From Croceicoccus pelagius (GTDB taxonomy: Bacteria; Pseudomonadota; Alphaproteobacteria; Sphingomonadales; Sphingomonadaceae), in contig NZ_LYWY01000033.1 of the NCBI RefSeq assembly GCF_001661915.1, positions 1 through 64,000 of the forward strand: DNA of 64,000 nt, written 5' to 3'. The position numbers were made by a program, and so were the translations under genes. Every line of letters begins with the position of its first letter. The stretch's first letter is position 1. Below are positions 33,985-44,204 of this stretch, piece after piece. The notes under the pieces are model-generated. The model was not told the DNA's origin. It was given only the letters and a program-made list of their open reading frames with translations, and made no database searches.

Positions 33985-36792
33985 TCAGAACCGGTAGGAC
34001 GCGCCGACAAGGTAGGTACGGCCATAACGTTCGTAGTCGATGACCTGGTCGCGGTCGTCGCTCTGGTACGAAACGAAGGGCTCGTCGGTCAGGTTCAGAG
34101 CCTGGACCGTCAGCGACAGGCCATCGAGTGCGCCGGACTGGAAGCGATAGCCGACCTGTGCGTCGAAGATCGATTCCGCGTAAGTCTGGCGGAACTGGCG
34201 GCTGGCCGAGATGCCGATGAACTCGGCCAGGAACGAAGAGCGGTAACGGTGCGACAGGCGCGCCTCGAAGCCGCCGTTTTCGAAGAACGCCGTCGAGTTG
34301 ACGACCCACTTCGACAGGCCCGGAACGTCGCTTTCGAACGAGGTGTCGGCGACCGTGTCGTAAACCGTCAGCTTGCTGTCGGTATAGGCGACGCTGGTCT
34401 GGAAACCGAAGCCGTCAAGAGCTTCCGAAAACATCGAGAACGGGATCGCCATGCTGGCCTCGATGCCGCGGATCGTGCCGTCGGCCGTGTTGTCCGGGCC
34501 GCTGACGAAGCCGAGCGTGGTAGTCGCATCGACAATGGCCTGTTGCTCGGGGCTGAGCGTTGGCAGCAGGTACGAGAAATCACGCACAACACTGACCGCG
34601 TTCGGGTTCACGAAGTCGTCCAGCCACTTGTGGTAGGCCGCGACCGCGATGTAGCCCTTGCCGCCCGCGAAGTAGTGTTCGAACGACAGGTCGACGCTGT
34701 CCGCGATGTACGGACGCAGCTTCGGGTTGCCGCCGCTGGCCGAGAACAGCGAGTTCAGGGCGCCCTGCGGCAGGTTCGAGACCGATGCGTTCGACGAGGC
34801 GTTCAGCTGGTCCATGCGCGGACGGGCCAGCGTACGGGCCGCGCCGAAGCGGACCTTCGAGTCCGGCGCCACTTCGAAGTTCAGCGACATCGAGGGTAGG
34901 ACGTGAGCGTACTTGTCACCCGACGTTACCGGCGTGCGTACCGCATTGATGCCACCCGGCGAATCGAAACCGCTCGACGACTGGTCGGTATAGACGACCT
35001 GCACGCCGATATTGCCAGTCATCGACATAGCGCCGAGGTCGGTGTCGAGATCTGCACGTAAGTAGCCGGTCCAGACCTTCTCGGTCACGGTCCAGTCACC
35101 CGGGAACGGCAGGTCCGAGCTCTGGACGTCGGTAAGGACGTAAGTGCCGTTCTCGATCAGCGTGAACGGGTTGTACGCGACCTGCGGGCCGAAGCCGAGG
35201 AAGCCGAGCGAGTCGATCGGGCTCAGCAGTGCGTCTGACGGGATCGTCATTTCGAGGACCGCGTTCGCATCGTTCGGGTTGGTCGAACCGCCCGAAAGGC
35301 TCAGGAAGTTCTGCGTGATGTCGCGCGTCTTCGAACGATCGGAGTAGGCGACGCCGGCGACCAGCTGCTTCACGAACGGGTGTTCGAGCTTGCCGACGAT
35401 CTCGCCGCGGGCCGACCACAGTTCGTCCTTGGTCATGGTGTCGTTGATGAAGCCGGTCTGGACGATGTTGCGCCCGCCGCCCCAACCGCGCGGGTCGGTC
35501 AGCACGATCGTGCCGGTGTCCGAATAATCCGCGGTGTTCGAGAACTGGAAGGGGAAGCCGCTGTCGCTGCGGGTATAGGTGACGGTGTCCGACGGATCGT
35601 CGCTGCTCGCGCCATAGCCGAAGCCCGAGTAGCTCTCGATCTGCTGCAGGCGGCGATCCGCTTTCGAGTAGGAAACGTCGAGGTTCAGCAGGATGTCGTC
35701 GTTTTCGTACTTGGTGTTCCAACCAGCGGCGAAAGTCTCGGTGTCCTTGCGGTCATAGTCGTTGCGCACGACCGGCTGCACGTTGGCGAAAGTCACCGAA
35801 TCGGGGAAGTCGCCGCCTGAGTTGTCGGTGATCGTCGTGCTTGCGCCCCAGCCCGGGTTGAGCGGGAACTCGATGCCGCGCATCGGGATGCGTTCGCGGT
35901 AATCGGCGTAGAAGAGGTCTACGGAAGTATTCCAGTCGGGGCTGGGCTCCCACTCGATCGTGCCGAATGCACCCAGACGATCGAGGTCGACCGACTTGGA
36001 GAACGGCTTCATGCCGCCCAGCACCATGTAGCCGGCGTCGTCCGGATAGCCCCATGCGTTGAAACGCTCGACCTGGCTCGGGCTGGACTGCAGCGCGAGG
36101 CCGAGGGCAACGCCGAGCGTGTCGTCGGCAAACTGGTCGACATAGGTGCCGGTGGCGCGATAACCCCAGCCCTTGAGATCGGGGTTCAGCGAGCCGTCTT
36201 CGTTGACTTCGATACGGCCTGCGACCGAGACGATGCGCTCACCCTTCGACAGCGGACGGATCGTGCGCAGGTCGACGGTGCCGGCAAGGCCCTGACCGAT
36301 CAGACCGGCATAGGGCGTCTTGTAGACGACGCCCTGGTCGATCAGTTCGGAGGGATACTGGTCATATTCGACGGCGCGGTTATCGCCCGAGGAAACGAGC
36401 TCGCGACCATTGAGGAGCGAGGTCGAGTAGTCGGGGCCAAGACCGCGAACCGAAAGCGACTGGGCGCGGCCGTTGATGCGCTGCACGGCAAGACCGGGCA
36501 GGCGGCCCAGCGTTTCCGCGATTGAGACGTCGGGCAGCTTGCCGATGTCTTCGGAGCTGAACGCCTCGGCGATGACCGGGCTTTCGCGCTTCAGGTTGAT
36601 CGAGGTTTCCAGCGCCTGGCGATAGCCCGACACGACGATGACGCTCTGCGCGTCCTCTTCGGAAACGTCCTGGTCACCGGGCTCGACGGTGGCTTCCTGC
36701 GCGTGAACTACGGCAGGCGCTGCAAGCGTGACGAGCGCGACCGTGAATGCGGTGGCGCTGGCGCTCTGACTCAACTTGGTCCGGAAATTCAT
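33985..36792 (-). CDS. TonB-dependent receptor for maltodextrins
   Basis: This 935-residue outer-membrane receptor has a signal peptide ending near VHAQ. A TonB-box-like region follows, QSVIVVSGYRQALETSINLK, then the plug (LPDVSIAETLGRLPGLAVQR; VRGLGPDYSTSLLNGRELVS) and a large barrel ending in Phe (VGASYRF). This form is common in sphingomonad and Caulobacter carbohydrate loci, such as the MalA maltodextrin receptor. The ATG at 36792 has GAGGAAG upstream; the open frame continues further but without a plausible start. The maltodextrin substrate is inferred from the four neighbouring alpha-glucan hydrolases. Confidence 0.92.
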   Translation of the reverse strand: MNFRTKLSQSASATAFTVALVTLAAPAVVHAQEATVEPGDQDVSEEDAQSVIVVSGYRQALETSINLKRESPVIAEAFSSEDIGKLPDVSIAETLGRLPGLAVQRINGRAQSLSVRGLGPDYSTSLLNGRELVSSGDNRAVEYDQYPSELIDQGVVYKTPYAGLIGQGLAGTVDLRTIRPLSKGERIVSVAGRIEVNEDGSLNPDLKGWGYRATGTYVDQFADDTLGVALGLALQSSPSQVERFNAWGYPDDAGYMVLGGMKPFSKSVDLDRLGAFGTIEWEPSPDWNTSVDLFYADYRERIPMRGIEFPLNPGWGASTTITDNSGGDFPDSVTFANVQPVVRNDYDRKDTETFAAGWNTKYENDDILLNLDVSYSKADRRLQQIESYSGFGYGASSDDPSDTVTYTRSDSGFPFQFSNTADYSDTGTIVLTDPRGWGGGRNIVQTGFINDTMTKDELWSARGEIVGKLEHPFVKQLVAGVAYSDRSKTRDITQNFLSLSGGSTNPNDANAVLEMTIPSDALLSPIDSLGFLGFGPQVAYNPFTLIENGTYVLTDVQSSDLPFPGDWTVTEKVWTGYLRADLDTDLGAMSMTGNIGVQVVYTDQSSSGFDSPGGINAVRTPVTSGDKYAHVLPSMSLNFEVAPDSKVRFGAARTLARPRMDQLNASSNASVSNLPQGALNSLFSASGGNPKLRPYIADSVDLSFEHYFAGGKGYIAVAAYHKWLDDFVNPNAVSVVRDFSYLLPTLSPEQQAIVDATTTLGFVSGPDNTADGTIRGIEASMAIPFSMFSEALDGFGFQTSVAYTDSKLTVYDTVADTSFESDVPGLSKWVVNSTAFFENGGFEARLSHRYRSSFLAEFIGISASRQFRQTYAESIFDAQVGYRFQSGALDGLSLTVQALNLTDEPFVSYQSDDRDQVIDYERYGRTYLVGASYRF

Positions 36793-36919
36793 CTTCCTCA
36801 GTCCCCTTGGCGCGAAGGCTTCGCTTGTCCGCGTGCCCCCTTGGATTCTGGCCGTGCAATCCATCGTGGGATGCAGGCGATTGGCCGCTGATAAATCCGA
36901 AATGCCCCGCCCGAGAAGA

Positions 36920-36937
36920 CAGCATACGTATACGCTG
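36920..36937. promoter_or_regulatory. imperfect palindrome, candidate LacI operator
   Basis: CAGCATACGTATACGCTG lies in the 277-base gap between the divergent receptor and lacI genes. Its outer CAGC...GCTG arms match exactly and the whole is two-thirds symmetrical. A LacI-type regulator next door makes an operator plausible. I see no other strong palindrome in the gap. Confidence 0.35.
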
Positions 36938-37069
36938 CCACTGCGAAAAGCTGATGATAGCGGGTTAAATCGTTCCAAATCATCGGTTTGACCGGTGCTG
37001 TTTTGCTTCCCGTATGTGAGATGCTGGGCTATGCTGACCCGTGCGGCAATTGCTCAGCGGGAGGGAGCG

Positions 37070-38107
37070 ATGGGGCGCAGGCCGACCGGCAAGCCCACCA
37101 GTTTCGACATCGCATATGCGGCGGGGGTATCGCAGCCCACCGTCAGCCGCGCGCTGCGCGGGGACCTGTCGGTCAGCAAGGAAACACGCGAGAAGATAGA
37201 GCGGATCGCCCGCGACCTGAATTACACGGTCGACAAGAACGCCTCTTCCCTGCGCTCGCAGCGGTCGAACACGATCGCGTTGCTGTTCTTCGAGGATCCG
37301 ACGTCCGACGACAGCATGATCAACCCGTTCTTCCTCGCCATGCTGGGGTCGATCACGCGGGCCTGCGCGAACAGGGGGCTGGACCTGCTCATCTCGTTCC
37401 AGCGGCTGGAGGACGACTGGCACGTCCGGTACCAGGATTCGAACCGTGCCGACGGGCTGATCCTGCTGGGTTACGGCGACTACGACCTCTATCGCTCGCG
37501 CCTCGACAAGCTGGTCGAGCAGGGCACGCATTTCGCCCGCTGGGGATCGGTGCGCAGCGACGACAGCGGATCGACGATCGGCTCGGATAACCTCGGTGCA
37601 GGGCGGCTGGCGGGTGAGCACCTATTGTCCATCGGCCGCCGCAAGATCGCCTTCCTCGGCCATGCGACCAGCCGGTATCCCGAATTCGCCCACCGCTACG
37701 AAGGCTTGTGCGCCGCCATGCGCGACGCAGGCGTCGAGCCCGATCCCTCGCTGCAATACGACGCGCTGACCACCGAGGACGCAGGTTATCGCGCGGCGAG
37801 CGAGCTCTTGGCCTCGAAAAAATCCTTCGACGCGATCTTTGCCGCCAGCGATCTTATCGCCATCGGCGCAATGCGGGCGCTGGTCGGTGCGGGCCTGAAA
37901 ATCCCCGAGGACGTCGCAGTCATCGGCTTCGACAACATCCCCGCCGCCAGCCTGACGAGCCCGCCGCTCACCACCGTACAGCAGGACGTGGCGGGCGCTG
38001 GCGCAAGGCTGGTCGATACCCTGATGGCGCAGATCGCGCGCCGCGCCGGCCCTGATGTTCGCTTGCCGACACGGCTTATCGTGAGGGGCAGTACCGTCCC
38101 GCGCTAG
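37070..38107 (+). CDS. LacI-family regulator of the maltodextrin locus
   Basis: This 345-residue regulator has the LacI helix-turn-helix at about 9-55 ([20 protein letters not shown]) and a sugar-binding periplasmic-type domain ([40 protein letters not shown]). The ATG at 37070 is preferred because GGGAGGGAG precedes it; the open frame begins 75 bases earlier. It is divergent from the receptor operon and upstream of the transporter operon, so it probably controls both, with maltose or a related sugar as inducer. Confidence 0.92.
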   Translation: MGRRPTGKPTSFDIAYAAGVSQPTVSRALRGDLSVSKETREKIERIARDLNYTVDKNASSLRSQRSNTIALLFFEDPTSDDSMINPFFLAMLGSITRACANRGLDLLISFQRLEDDWHVRYQDSNRADGLILLGYGDYDLYRSRLDKLVEQGTHFARWGSVRSDDSGSTIGSDNLGAGRLAGEHLLSIGRRKIAFLGHATSRYPEFAHRYEGLCAAMRDAGVEPDPSLQYDALTTEDAGYRAASELLASKKSFDAIFAASDLIAIGAMRALVGAGLKIPEDVAVIGFDNIPAASLTSPPLTTVQQDVAGAGARLVDTLMAQIARRAGPDVRLPTRLIVRGSTVPR

Positions 38108-38241
38108 GCCATGCACTGCGGTTGTGGTGCAGCGCGATACATTCGTATTCTTGTTGTGCGACCGGCGTGCGCCGTGTGACCTGACCCGACCCCACGCGGC
38201 GCGATGACAGCTGCGGGGCAACGGGAAAGGATCGTTCCGCG

Positions 38242-39756
38242 ATGGAAAAACCGCGGCAGGGCTTCTGGGGCCTGTGGAACATCAGCTTCGGATTCTTCGG
38301 CATCCAGGTCGGCTTCGCGCTGCAGAACGCGAACATGAGCCGCGTCTTCCAGACGCTGGGCGCCAGCAAGGACGATCTCCCCGCGCTCTGGGTCGCGGCA
38401 CCGCTGACGGGCCTTATCGTGCAGCCGATCATCGGGCACCTGTCGGACCGGACGTGGAACCGCCTTGGCCGCCGCCGCCCTTATTTCCTGACCGGTGCGG
38501 TACTGGCCGCTATCGCGCTGTTCCTCATGCCGCTCGCCCCTGCCATCGCTGCGCCGCTGGTCTTTGCCGCGGCCATGCTCTGGGTGCTCGATGCCAGCCT
38601 CAATATCTCGATGGAGCCGTTCCGCGCCTTCGTCGGCGATATGCTGCGCACCGACCAGCACGCGGCGGGCTATGCCGTGCAGACCGCATTCATCGGCGCG
38701 GGCGCGGTGCTGGGCTCGATCTTCCCCTGGCTGCTTGAACACATGGGTGTCGCCAACGTCGCGCCCGAAGGCGCGCTGCCCGATACGGTGCGCTATGCCT
38801 TCTGGTTCGGCGCTTTTGCCATCCTTGCGGCGGTTGTCTGGACGGTCGTCACCACGCGCGAATACAGCCCCGAGGAACAGGCCGCGTTCACCGGCCACGT
38901 CGAAGCGGACGACGCCGGAGAGATCACAGCGCGTCTGGCCGCGAAGAACCCGCTGGGCGGTATTGCGTGGATCGTCGCTGGCATCATCGTGGCGCTGGCG
39001 GTCGACATGCTGGGCCTGCAGAAGGAAGTGCTTCTCCTCGGAGCGCTGCTCGCGATTTACGGCGTACTCGAAATCGTCGCGATCCGCATGGCGCGGCAGG
39101 GCACGAAGCCCAACATGCTTTCCAGTATCGTCGGCGACTTTTCGGGTATGCCGCCGGTCATGAAGCGGCTCGCGCTCGTTCAGTTCTTCTCGTGGTCGGC
39201 GCTGTTCATCATGTGGATCAACACCACGCCTGTCGTCACGCAATATGTCTACGGCTCCACCGACACGGCCAGCGCCGCCTATAACGAAGGCGCGAACTGG
39301 GTGAGCGTGCTCTTCACGGTCTACAATGGGGTCGCGGCGATCGCTGCGCTGGTCCTTTTGCCGTGGCTGTCGCGCAAGTTCGGGCAGGTCCGCACGCACT
39401 CGATCTGTCTGACGCTGGGCGCGCTGGGCTTTCTCGGCTTTTTCTTCCTGCGTGATGCCAAAGCGCTGATCGTGTGCGAAATCGGGATCGGCATCTCCTG
39501 GGCCTCGATCCTGGCCATGCCCTATGCCATCCTCGCGTCGAACCTGCCGCAGGCGAAGCTTGGCATCTTCATGGGCCTGTTCAACATCTTCATCGTCGTG
39601 CCGCAGCTTCTGGTCGCGACCGTCATGGGCTCGATCATGCTGGCGTTCTTCCCCGGAGAGCCGGTCTGGACGATGCTTTTCGCCGCCGCCGCATGGGCCA
39701 TTGCCGCATTGGCGATGACCCGCGTTTCGGCCGCCATACCTGCGAGGAACGCGTGA
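38242..39756 (+). CDS. GPH-type MFS disaccharide transporter (maltose/sucrose-like)
   Basis: This 504-residue inner-membrane protein has about 12 helices and belongs to the glycoside-pentoside-hexuronide/SLC45-like MFS group. The first helix [20 protein letters not shown], the loop [20 protein letters not shown] and [12 protein letters not shown] are typical. In Caulobacter a homologous transporter, MalY, takes maltose across the inner membrane beside MalA. It would do the same here for di- or trisaccharides made in the periplasm. Its stop overlaps the next GTG start by 4 bases. Confidence 0.9.
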   Translation: MEKPRQGFWGLWNISFGFFGIQVGFALQNANMSRVFQTLGASKDDLPALWVAAPLTGLIVQPIIGHLSDRTWNRLGRRRPYFLTGAVLAAIALFLMPLAPAIAAPLVFAAAMLWVLDASLNISMEPFRAFVGDMLRTDQHAAGYAVQTAFIGAGAVLGSIFPWLLEHMGVANVAPEGALPDTVRYAFWFGAFAILAAVVWTVVTTREYSPEEQAAFTGHVEADDAGEITARLAAKNPLGGIAWIVAGIIVALAVDMLGLQKEVLLLGALLAIYGVLEIVAIRMARQGTKPNMLSSIVGDFSGMPPVMKRLALVQFFSWSALFIMWINTTPVVTQYVYGSTDTASAAYNEGANWVSVLFTVYNGVAAIAALVLLPWLSRKFGQVRTHSICLTLGALGFLGFFFLRDAKALIVCEIGIGISWASILAMPYAILASNLPQAKLGIFMGLFNIFIVVPQLLVATVMGSIMLAFFPGEPVWTMLFAAAAWAIAALAMTRVSAAIPARNA

Positions 39757-41174
39757 AACTGACCCGCCCCCTCATCATCGCCGCTGGTGCCGCCCTGCTG
39801 GGTGCCGGCTCGCTCTACGCCATGGGCAGCGCGCCCGAGGAACCCGAAGTCAGCGCCGACCCGTGGACGCCGCAGCCCTACGTGGAGCTGAGCCATCCCG
39901 AATGGTCGAAGGACGCGGTTCTCTACCAGATAAACACGCGCCAGTTCACCGAGGAAGGCACGTTCCGCGCCGCCGAAAAGGAACTGCCGCGGCTCAAGGA
40001 ACTGGGCGTCGACATCCTCTGGCTCATGCCGATCCACCCGATCGGCGAGAAGAACCGCAAGGGGACGCTGGGCAGCCCCTATTCGGTGAAGGACTATTAC
40101 GATGTGAACCCCGAGTTCGGAACGAAGGAGGACTTCAGGCACTTTGTCGACGCCGCCCATGAGCAGGGCTTTCACGTGATCCTCGACCTCGTCGCCAACC
40201 ATACCGCCTGGGACAACGAGCTCGCGGCCAAGCATCCCGACTGGTACGAAAAGGACTGGAAAGGCGACTTCCGTCCGACGCCCTGGTGGGACTGGTCCGA
40301 CGTCATCGACCTCGACTGGTCAAAGCCCGGCGTGCGCCAGCACGTGGGCGAGGCGATGGAATACTGGGTCCGCGAATTCGATGTCGACGGATACCGTGCC
40401 GACGTGGCCGGCTATGTCCCGATCGACTTCTGGGAAACCGAACGCGCAAGGCTCGACGCGATCAAGCCGGTCTTCATGTTGGCCGAATGGAAGACTCCCG
40501 ATCTGACCCGCAAGGCCTTCGACGCGGTCTATGCGTGGGAATGGCACACGACGGTCAAGAACATCGCGCAGGGCAAGGCCGACGCCACCGCATTGTTCGG
40601 CTATTACGCAGAAAACCAGAGCAACTGGCCGGAGGAGGCCATGCGCCTCACCTATATCGCAAACCACGACAGCAATTCCTGGGAAGGCACGCAGTACGAG
40701 AATTTCGGCGATGCACTTCCGGCGTTCATGGCGCTTTCCTTCACCGGCGAGGGGTTGCCGATGGTCTACAACGGCCAGGAAGCCTGCAACGCCAAGCGGC
40801 TGGAGTTCTTCGAGAAGGATCCGATCGACTGGAGCCAGGGCGAGGATTGCGAGCTTGGCGATTTGATCAGCGATCTGATCACCTTCCGCAAGGCCAATCC
40901 GGTGCTGGCGAACGGCCAGTGGGGCGCGCGGATGAGCCAGGTGGTGAACGACAAGCCGCAGCAGCTTTTCGCATGGGTCCGGCAAGAGGACGGCAACAAG
41001 GTCGTCGGCCTGTTCAACCTTTCGGCAAAGCCCGTCAGCGCGAAGCTGACCGATGCGCTGGCGGCGGGCACCTATACCGAGTTCCGCTCGGGTGAGAGCG
41101 TGACCATCAAGGATGGCGACACGGTCGAGCTTCCGGCATGGGGCTATCGCCTGCTGTCGTCGGGCGCGAAGTAA
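39753..41174 (+). CDS. exported GH13 alpha-amylase-family hydrolase
   Basis: This 473-residue GH13 enzyme starts at GTG 39753 (GTGA overlap with the transporter). An uncleaved or Sec-type N-terminal segment, LIIAAGAALLGAGSLYAM, suggests export. The barrel shows VILDLVANHTAWDN (region I), GYRADVAGYVP (nucleophile Asp), FMLAEWKTPD (acid/base Glu) and TYIANHDSNSW (region IV). It is shorter than the other GH13 proteins nearby and probably acts in the periplasm on maltodextrins. Confidence 0.91.
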   Translation: MKLTRPLIIAAGAALLGAGSLYAMGSAPEEPEVSADPWTPQPYVELSHPEWSKDAVLYQINTRQFTEEGTFRAAEKELPRLKELGVDILWLMPIHPIGEKNRKGTLGSPYSVKDYYDVNPEFGTKEDFRHFVDAAHEQGFHVILDLVANHTAWDNELAAKHPDWYEKDWKGDFRPTPWWDWSDVIDLDWSKPGVRQHVGEAMEYWVREFDVDGYRADVAGYVPIDFWETERARLDAIKPVFMLAEWKTPDLTRKAFDAVYAWEWHTTVKNIAQGKADATALFGYYAENQSNWPEEAMRLTYIANHDSNSWEGTQYENFGDALPAFMALSFTGEGLPMVYNGQEACNAKRLEFFEKDPIDWSQGEDCELGDLISDLITFRKANPVLANGQWGARMSQVVNDKPQQLFAWVRQEDGNKVVGLFNLSAKPVSAKLTDALAAGTYTEFRSGESVTIKDGDTVELPAWGYRLLSSGAK

Positions 41175-41198
41175 GAGAGCGGGAAAAGGGCAGGGGCG

Positions 41199-42521
41199 AT
41201 GGGCAGTCACGCAAGATGGGCGCTCGTCGCCGCGCTCGCCGGGTTTCTTTTCGGGTTCGATACCGCGGTCATATCGGGCGCGGAACAGGCGGTGCAGCGG
41301 GTCTGGAACCTGTCGGACGCAATGCACGGGCTTGCCATATCGGCAGCGCTCTGGGGCACGGTCGTCGGCGCGCTGCTCGGCGGCTGGCCGTCCGATCGCT
41401 TCGGGCCCAAGCCGACGCTGATCGCCATCGGCGTGCTATATGCCGTGTCGGCCATCGGTTCGGCGCTGGCGTGGGATCCCACCTCGTTCATCCTGTTCCG
41501 CCTGATCGGCGGGCTTGGCGTGGGCGCCAGTTCGGTCGCCGCACCCGCCTATATCGCCGAGATCGCCCCCAAGGCACAGCGCGGGCGGCTGGTTGCGCTG
41601 TTCCAGACGATGATCGTCACCGGAATCCTTGTCGCCTTTGCCACGAACTGGCTGATCGGCGGCACGGGCAGCGACGACTGGCGCTGGATGCTGGGCGCCG
41701 AAGTCGTCCCCGCGCTCGCCTATCTCGCCGCGACATTCGCCATTCCCGAAAGCCCGCGCTGGTTGCTGCTCCATTCGGGCCGCGAGGCCGAGGCGCGCAG
41801 CATTCTGGCGCGCGTCAACCCGGCCGCGGTGGACGAAACCGTCGCCGCGATCGAGGCGGAGGCACGGGCCGAGGCGCGCTCGATCACCTGGGGCCAGTTC
41901 CTGTCGAAGCACTATCGCCGCCCCGCGATGCTCGCCTTCCTGATAGCGTTCTTCAACCAGCTCTCTGGCATCAATGCGATCATCTACTACGCGCCGCGCA
42001 TCTTCGAGATGTCGGGCGCGGGATCGTCGACCGCGCTGCTGGCGACGGTGGGGATCGGGGTCGTGAATCTCGTCTTCACGCTGACCGGCCTGATGCTGAT
42101 CGACCGGACGGGGCGCAAGTTCCTGATGTATCTGGGCAGCTTCGGCTACATCGTGTCGCTGGGCATGACTGCCTATGGCTTTGCGGTAGGCCAGTTCGCG
42201 CTTGTACTGCCCTTCATCTTCGCCTTCATCGCGGTTCACGCCATCGGGCAGGGCGCGGTGATCTGGGTCTATATCAGCGAGATCTTCCCCAGCGCCGCCC
42301 GCGCCAAGGGCCAGTCGCTGGGCGCAGGTACGCACTGGGTCTTTGCAGCCCTGCTGACGCTGGTCATGCCGGTCGTGTTGGCCAAGGTGTCGCCGGTCGC
42401 GATCTTCGCGTTTTTTGCCGCGATGATGGTGTTGCAACTGGTCTGGGTACGCTTTGCAATGGTCGAGACGCGCGGGCGCAGCCTCGAAAATATTGCGGCG
42501 GACCTGCTGAAGCGCGCCTAG
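41199..42521 (+). CDS. MFS sugar porter (hexose:H+ symporter type)
   Basis: This 440-residue transporter of the sugar porter family has 12 helices. It has the PESPRWL motif after helix 6, FFNQLSGINAIIYYAPRIFE in helix 7, and the D-R-x-G-R-K repeat DRTGRKF. Glucose released by the locus is its likely substrate. The start has AAAGGGCAGGGG upstream. Its TAG stop shares the sequence CTAG (42518-42521) with the TAG of the convergent glycosyltransferase gene. Confidence 0.92.
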   Translation: MGSHARWALVAALAGFLFGFDTAVISGAEQAVQRVWNLSDAMHGLAISAALWGTVVGALLGGWPSDRFGPKPTLIAIGVLYAVSAIGSALAWDPTSFILFRLIGGLGVGASSVAAPAYIAEIAPKAQRGRLVALFQTMIVTGILVAFATNWLIGGTGSDDWRWMLGAEVVPALAYLAATFAIPESPRWLLLHSGREAEARSILARVNPAAVDETVAAIEAEARAEARSITWGQFLSKHYRRPAMLAFLIAFFNQLSGINAIIYYAPRIFEMSGAGSSTALLATVGIGVVNLVFTLTGLMLIDRTGRKFLMYLGSFGYIVSLGMTAYGFAVGQFALVLPFIFAFIAVHAIGQGAVIWVYISEIFPSAARAKGQSLGAGTHWVFAALLTLVMPVVLAKVSPVAIFAFFAAMMVLQLVWVRFAMVETRGRSLENIAADLLKRA

Positions 42522-44194
42522 CGCAAGTCGACGACGACCGCTTCGTAGCCGCCGATCTTTCCACGCACGGGGCGGACGCGGGCGACCACGCGGCCGCTGG
42601 CAATCAGGTCGCGATAGGCAGCCCACTTTTCGGGATAGCGATCCGCTTCGGCGCGATAGCGGCTGAACTGGGTCAGCACTGCATAGTCGGCGCGGCACGT
42701 TTCGCGCATGTCGGCAGGGATGGCCGCGTAATCGAGGTTGGAATTGCCCCCTCGCACGGCATCGACCTCGTCGTACTGTATCTTGCCCGAAAGAATGTCG
42801 CGCGCATCAAGGCACCCAGCCTCGGCCAGCGGGAACAGCACCCGGTGGTCGGTCGGCGCAAGGTCGAAGGCGAAGTGTTCGACAAGGATCGAGGCATCGG
42901 GGGCGGCATTGGCCTTGAGCCAATTCGTCGCGATGACACGGGTGTCGGCCTTGCGCTCTGCCGTGTCGGCGCTCGTCTCCATCATCGGTGGCAGGATCAT
43001 CGCGAACCCGACGATGCCGGCCAGACCTGCTGCCACCTTGGGCTTCAGTCCATGGCCGACCATGCGCCACGCGGCTTGCAGACCCAGTGCCGCGGCAATC
43101 GCGACAAGAGGGATGAACGGCAGGATCCAGCGTTCCCAGACCAGTGTCTGGACCGCGAAGGCAACAAGAAAGCCGACCGCGACCGGACCGGCAAGCGGCA
43201 GGAACTCGCGCCGCGAAGACCGCGTGAACAAGCCGATCGCGGCAAGCGCGAGCGCCACCGGGCCGAGTGAGCGCCAGAGCGGGCCGCTGGCATAGAAGGC
43301 CAGGTTCTGCAGCCAGGTCCCGCCCGTCGCGCCGATGTGATGCTTCTGCGCCTCGCCCTCGAGGTTCGAGACCAGCGTTTGCCAGTCGAGCACGAGATAG
43401 GGCGATAGCAGTACGGCGAAAACGACCGAGAGGACGGAGACGACAACAACGCGCACGAGCGCAGTGCCCAGCCCGATCTCGCCCTTGGCGGCGCGCATGC
43501 CAATGGCGGCCGCAATGGCGAGGAAAGCCAATGCGAAAGGCCACTTCGTCGTCGTTGCCAGCGCCACGAAAAGTGCGCCAAGCACGTAGCTTCCCCGGTT
43601 TCCGTCCCGCATGATGTCGACAGCGCAGATCAGGGCGGCAAGCAGGAAGCAGGTCGCCATCATGTCTGACCGGATGATCTGGGACAGGCCGACATGAACC
43701 GGGCTCACCGCGACGAGCGCGGCCGCGATCAGCGCGACGGGGCGATCGAACAGGGGGTGCGCCAGCTTGTGGGTCAGCCAGACGCAGGCCACGCCGAACA
43801 GCGCCATGACGATACGCCCCGGCAGGACGATCATGCCCGGATCGCTATAGATTGCGTCGCCGAACTGTGCCGGAGAGGCGAAATGGCCGCCGATCCAGCC
43901 GACGGCGAAGACCAGCACGTCGACGATGGCCAGGACGTACATCGTGATCGTGGCGGGGTGTCCGAACCAGCCGGGGTTCAGCGTGCCGCTGGAAATCATG
44001 CGGTACCCGCCCAACTCAAAGATGAGTTCGTCCGGATCGAGCATGGCCGGCAGGCCGAAGCGGATGGAATCGAGGCGGAGCAGGAAGGCGGCGACAAGTA
44101 TCGCGACGAGCGCTACCCGCGCAAGCCCGCGGTCGGCCTGCGGCCCGATGAACGCGCGAAGCCCGCCCGTTCGTTCTACCCCGTTTTCTCGCAT
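42518..44194 (-). CDS. polytopic glycosyltransferase, GT39/ArnT-like
   Basis: This 558-residue integral-membrane glycosyltransferase is of the GT-C fold. The first periplasmic loop contains the acidic motif MLDPDELIFELGG (about 54), the expected catalytic Asp-Glu of PMT/ArnT-like enzymes. About 10 to 12 helices follow, then a C-terminal soluble domain. Such enzymes use polyprenyl-phosphate sugars to decorate lipid A, glycans or proteins. It is the last gene of the polysaccharide cluster, 10 bases after the GT87 gene. Donor and acceptor are unknown. Confidence 0.82.
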   Translation of the reverse strand: MRENGVERTGGLRAFIGPQADRGLARVALVAILVAAFLLRLDSIRFGLPAMLDPDELIFELGGYRMISSGTLNPGWFGHPATITMYVLAIVDVLVFAVGWIGGHFASPAQFGDAIYSDPGMIVLPGRIVMALFGVACVWLTHKLAHPLFDRPVALIAAALVAVSPVHVGLSQIIRSDMMATCFLLAALICAVDIMRDGNRGSYVLGALFVALATTTKWPFALAFLAIAAAIGMRAAKGEIGLGTALVRVVVVSVLSVVFAVLLSPYLVLDWQTLVSNLEGEAQKHHIGATGGTWLQNLAFYASGPLWRSLGPVALALAAIGLFTRSSRREFLPLAGPVAVGFLVAFAVQTLVWERWILPFIPLVAIAAALGLQAAWRMVGHGLKPKVAAGLAGIVGFAMILPPMMETSADTAERKADTRVIATNWLKANAAPDASILVEHFAFDLAPTDHRVLFPLAEAGCLDARDILSGKIQYDEVDAVRGGNSNLDYAAIPADMRETCRADYAVLTQFSRYRAEADRYPEKWAAYRDLIASGRVVARVRPVRGKIGGYEAVVVDLR

Positions 44195-44204
44195 GGCAGG
44201 ATCG

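Noticed and set aside
38136-38150. GATACATTCGTATTC as a second LacI operator before the transporter
   Set aside because: Only partly symmetrical and too different from the candidate at 36920-36937 to call a shared site.
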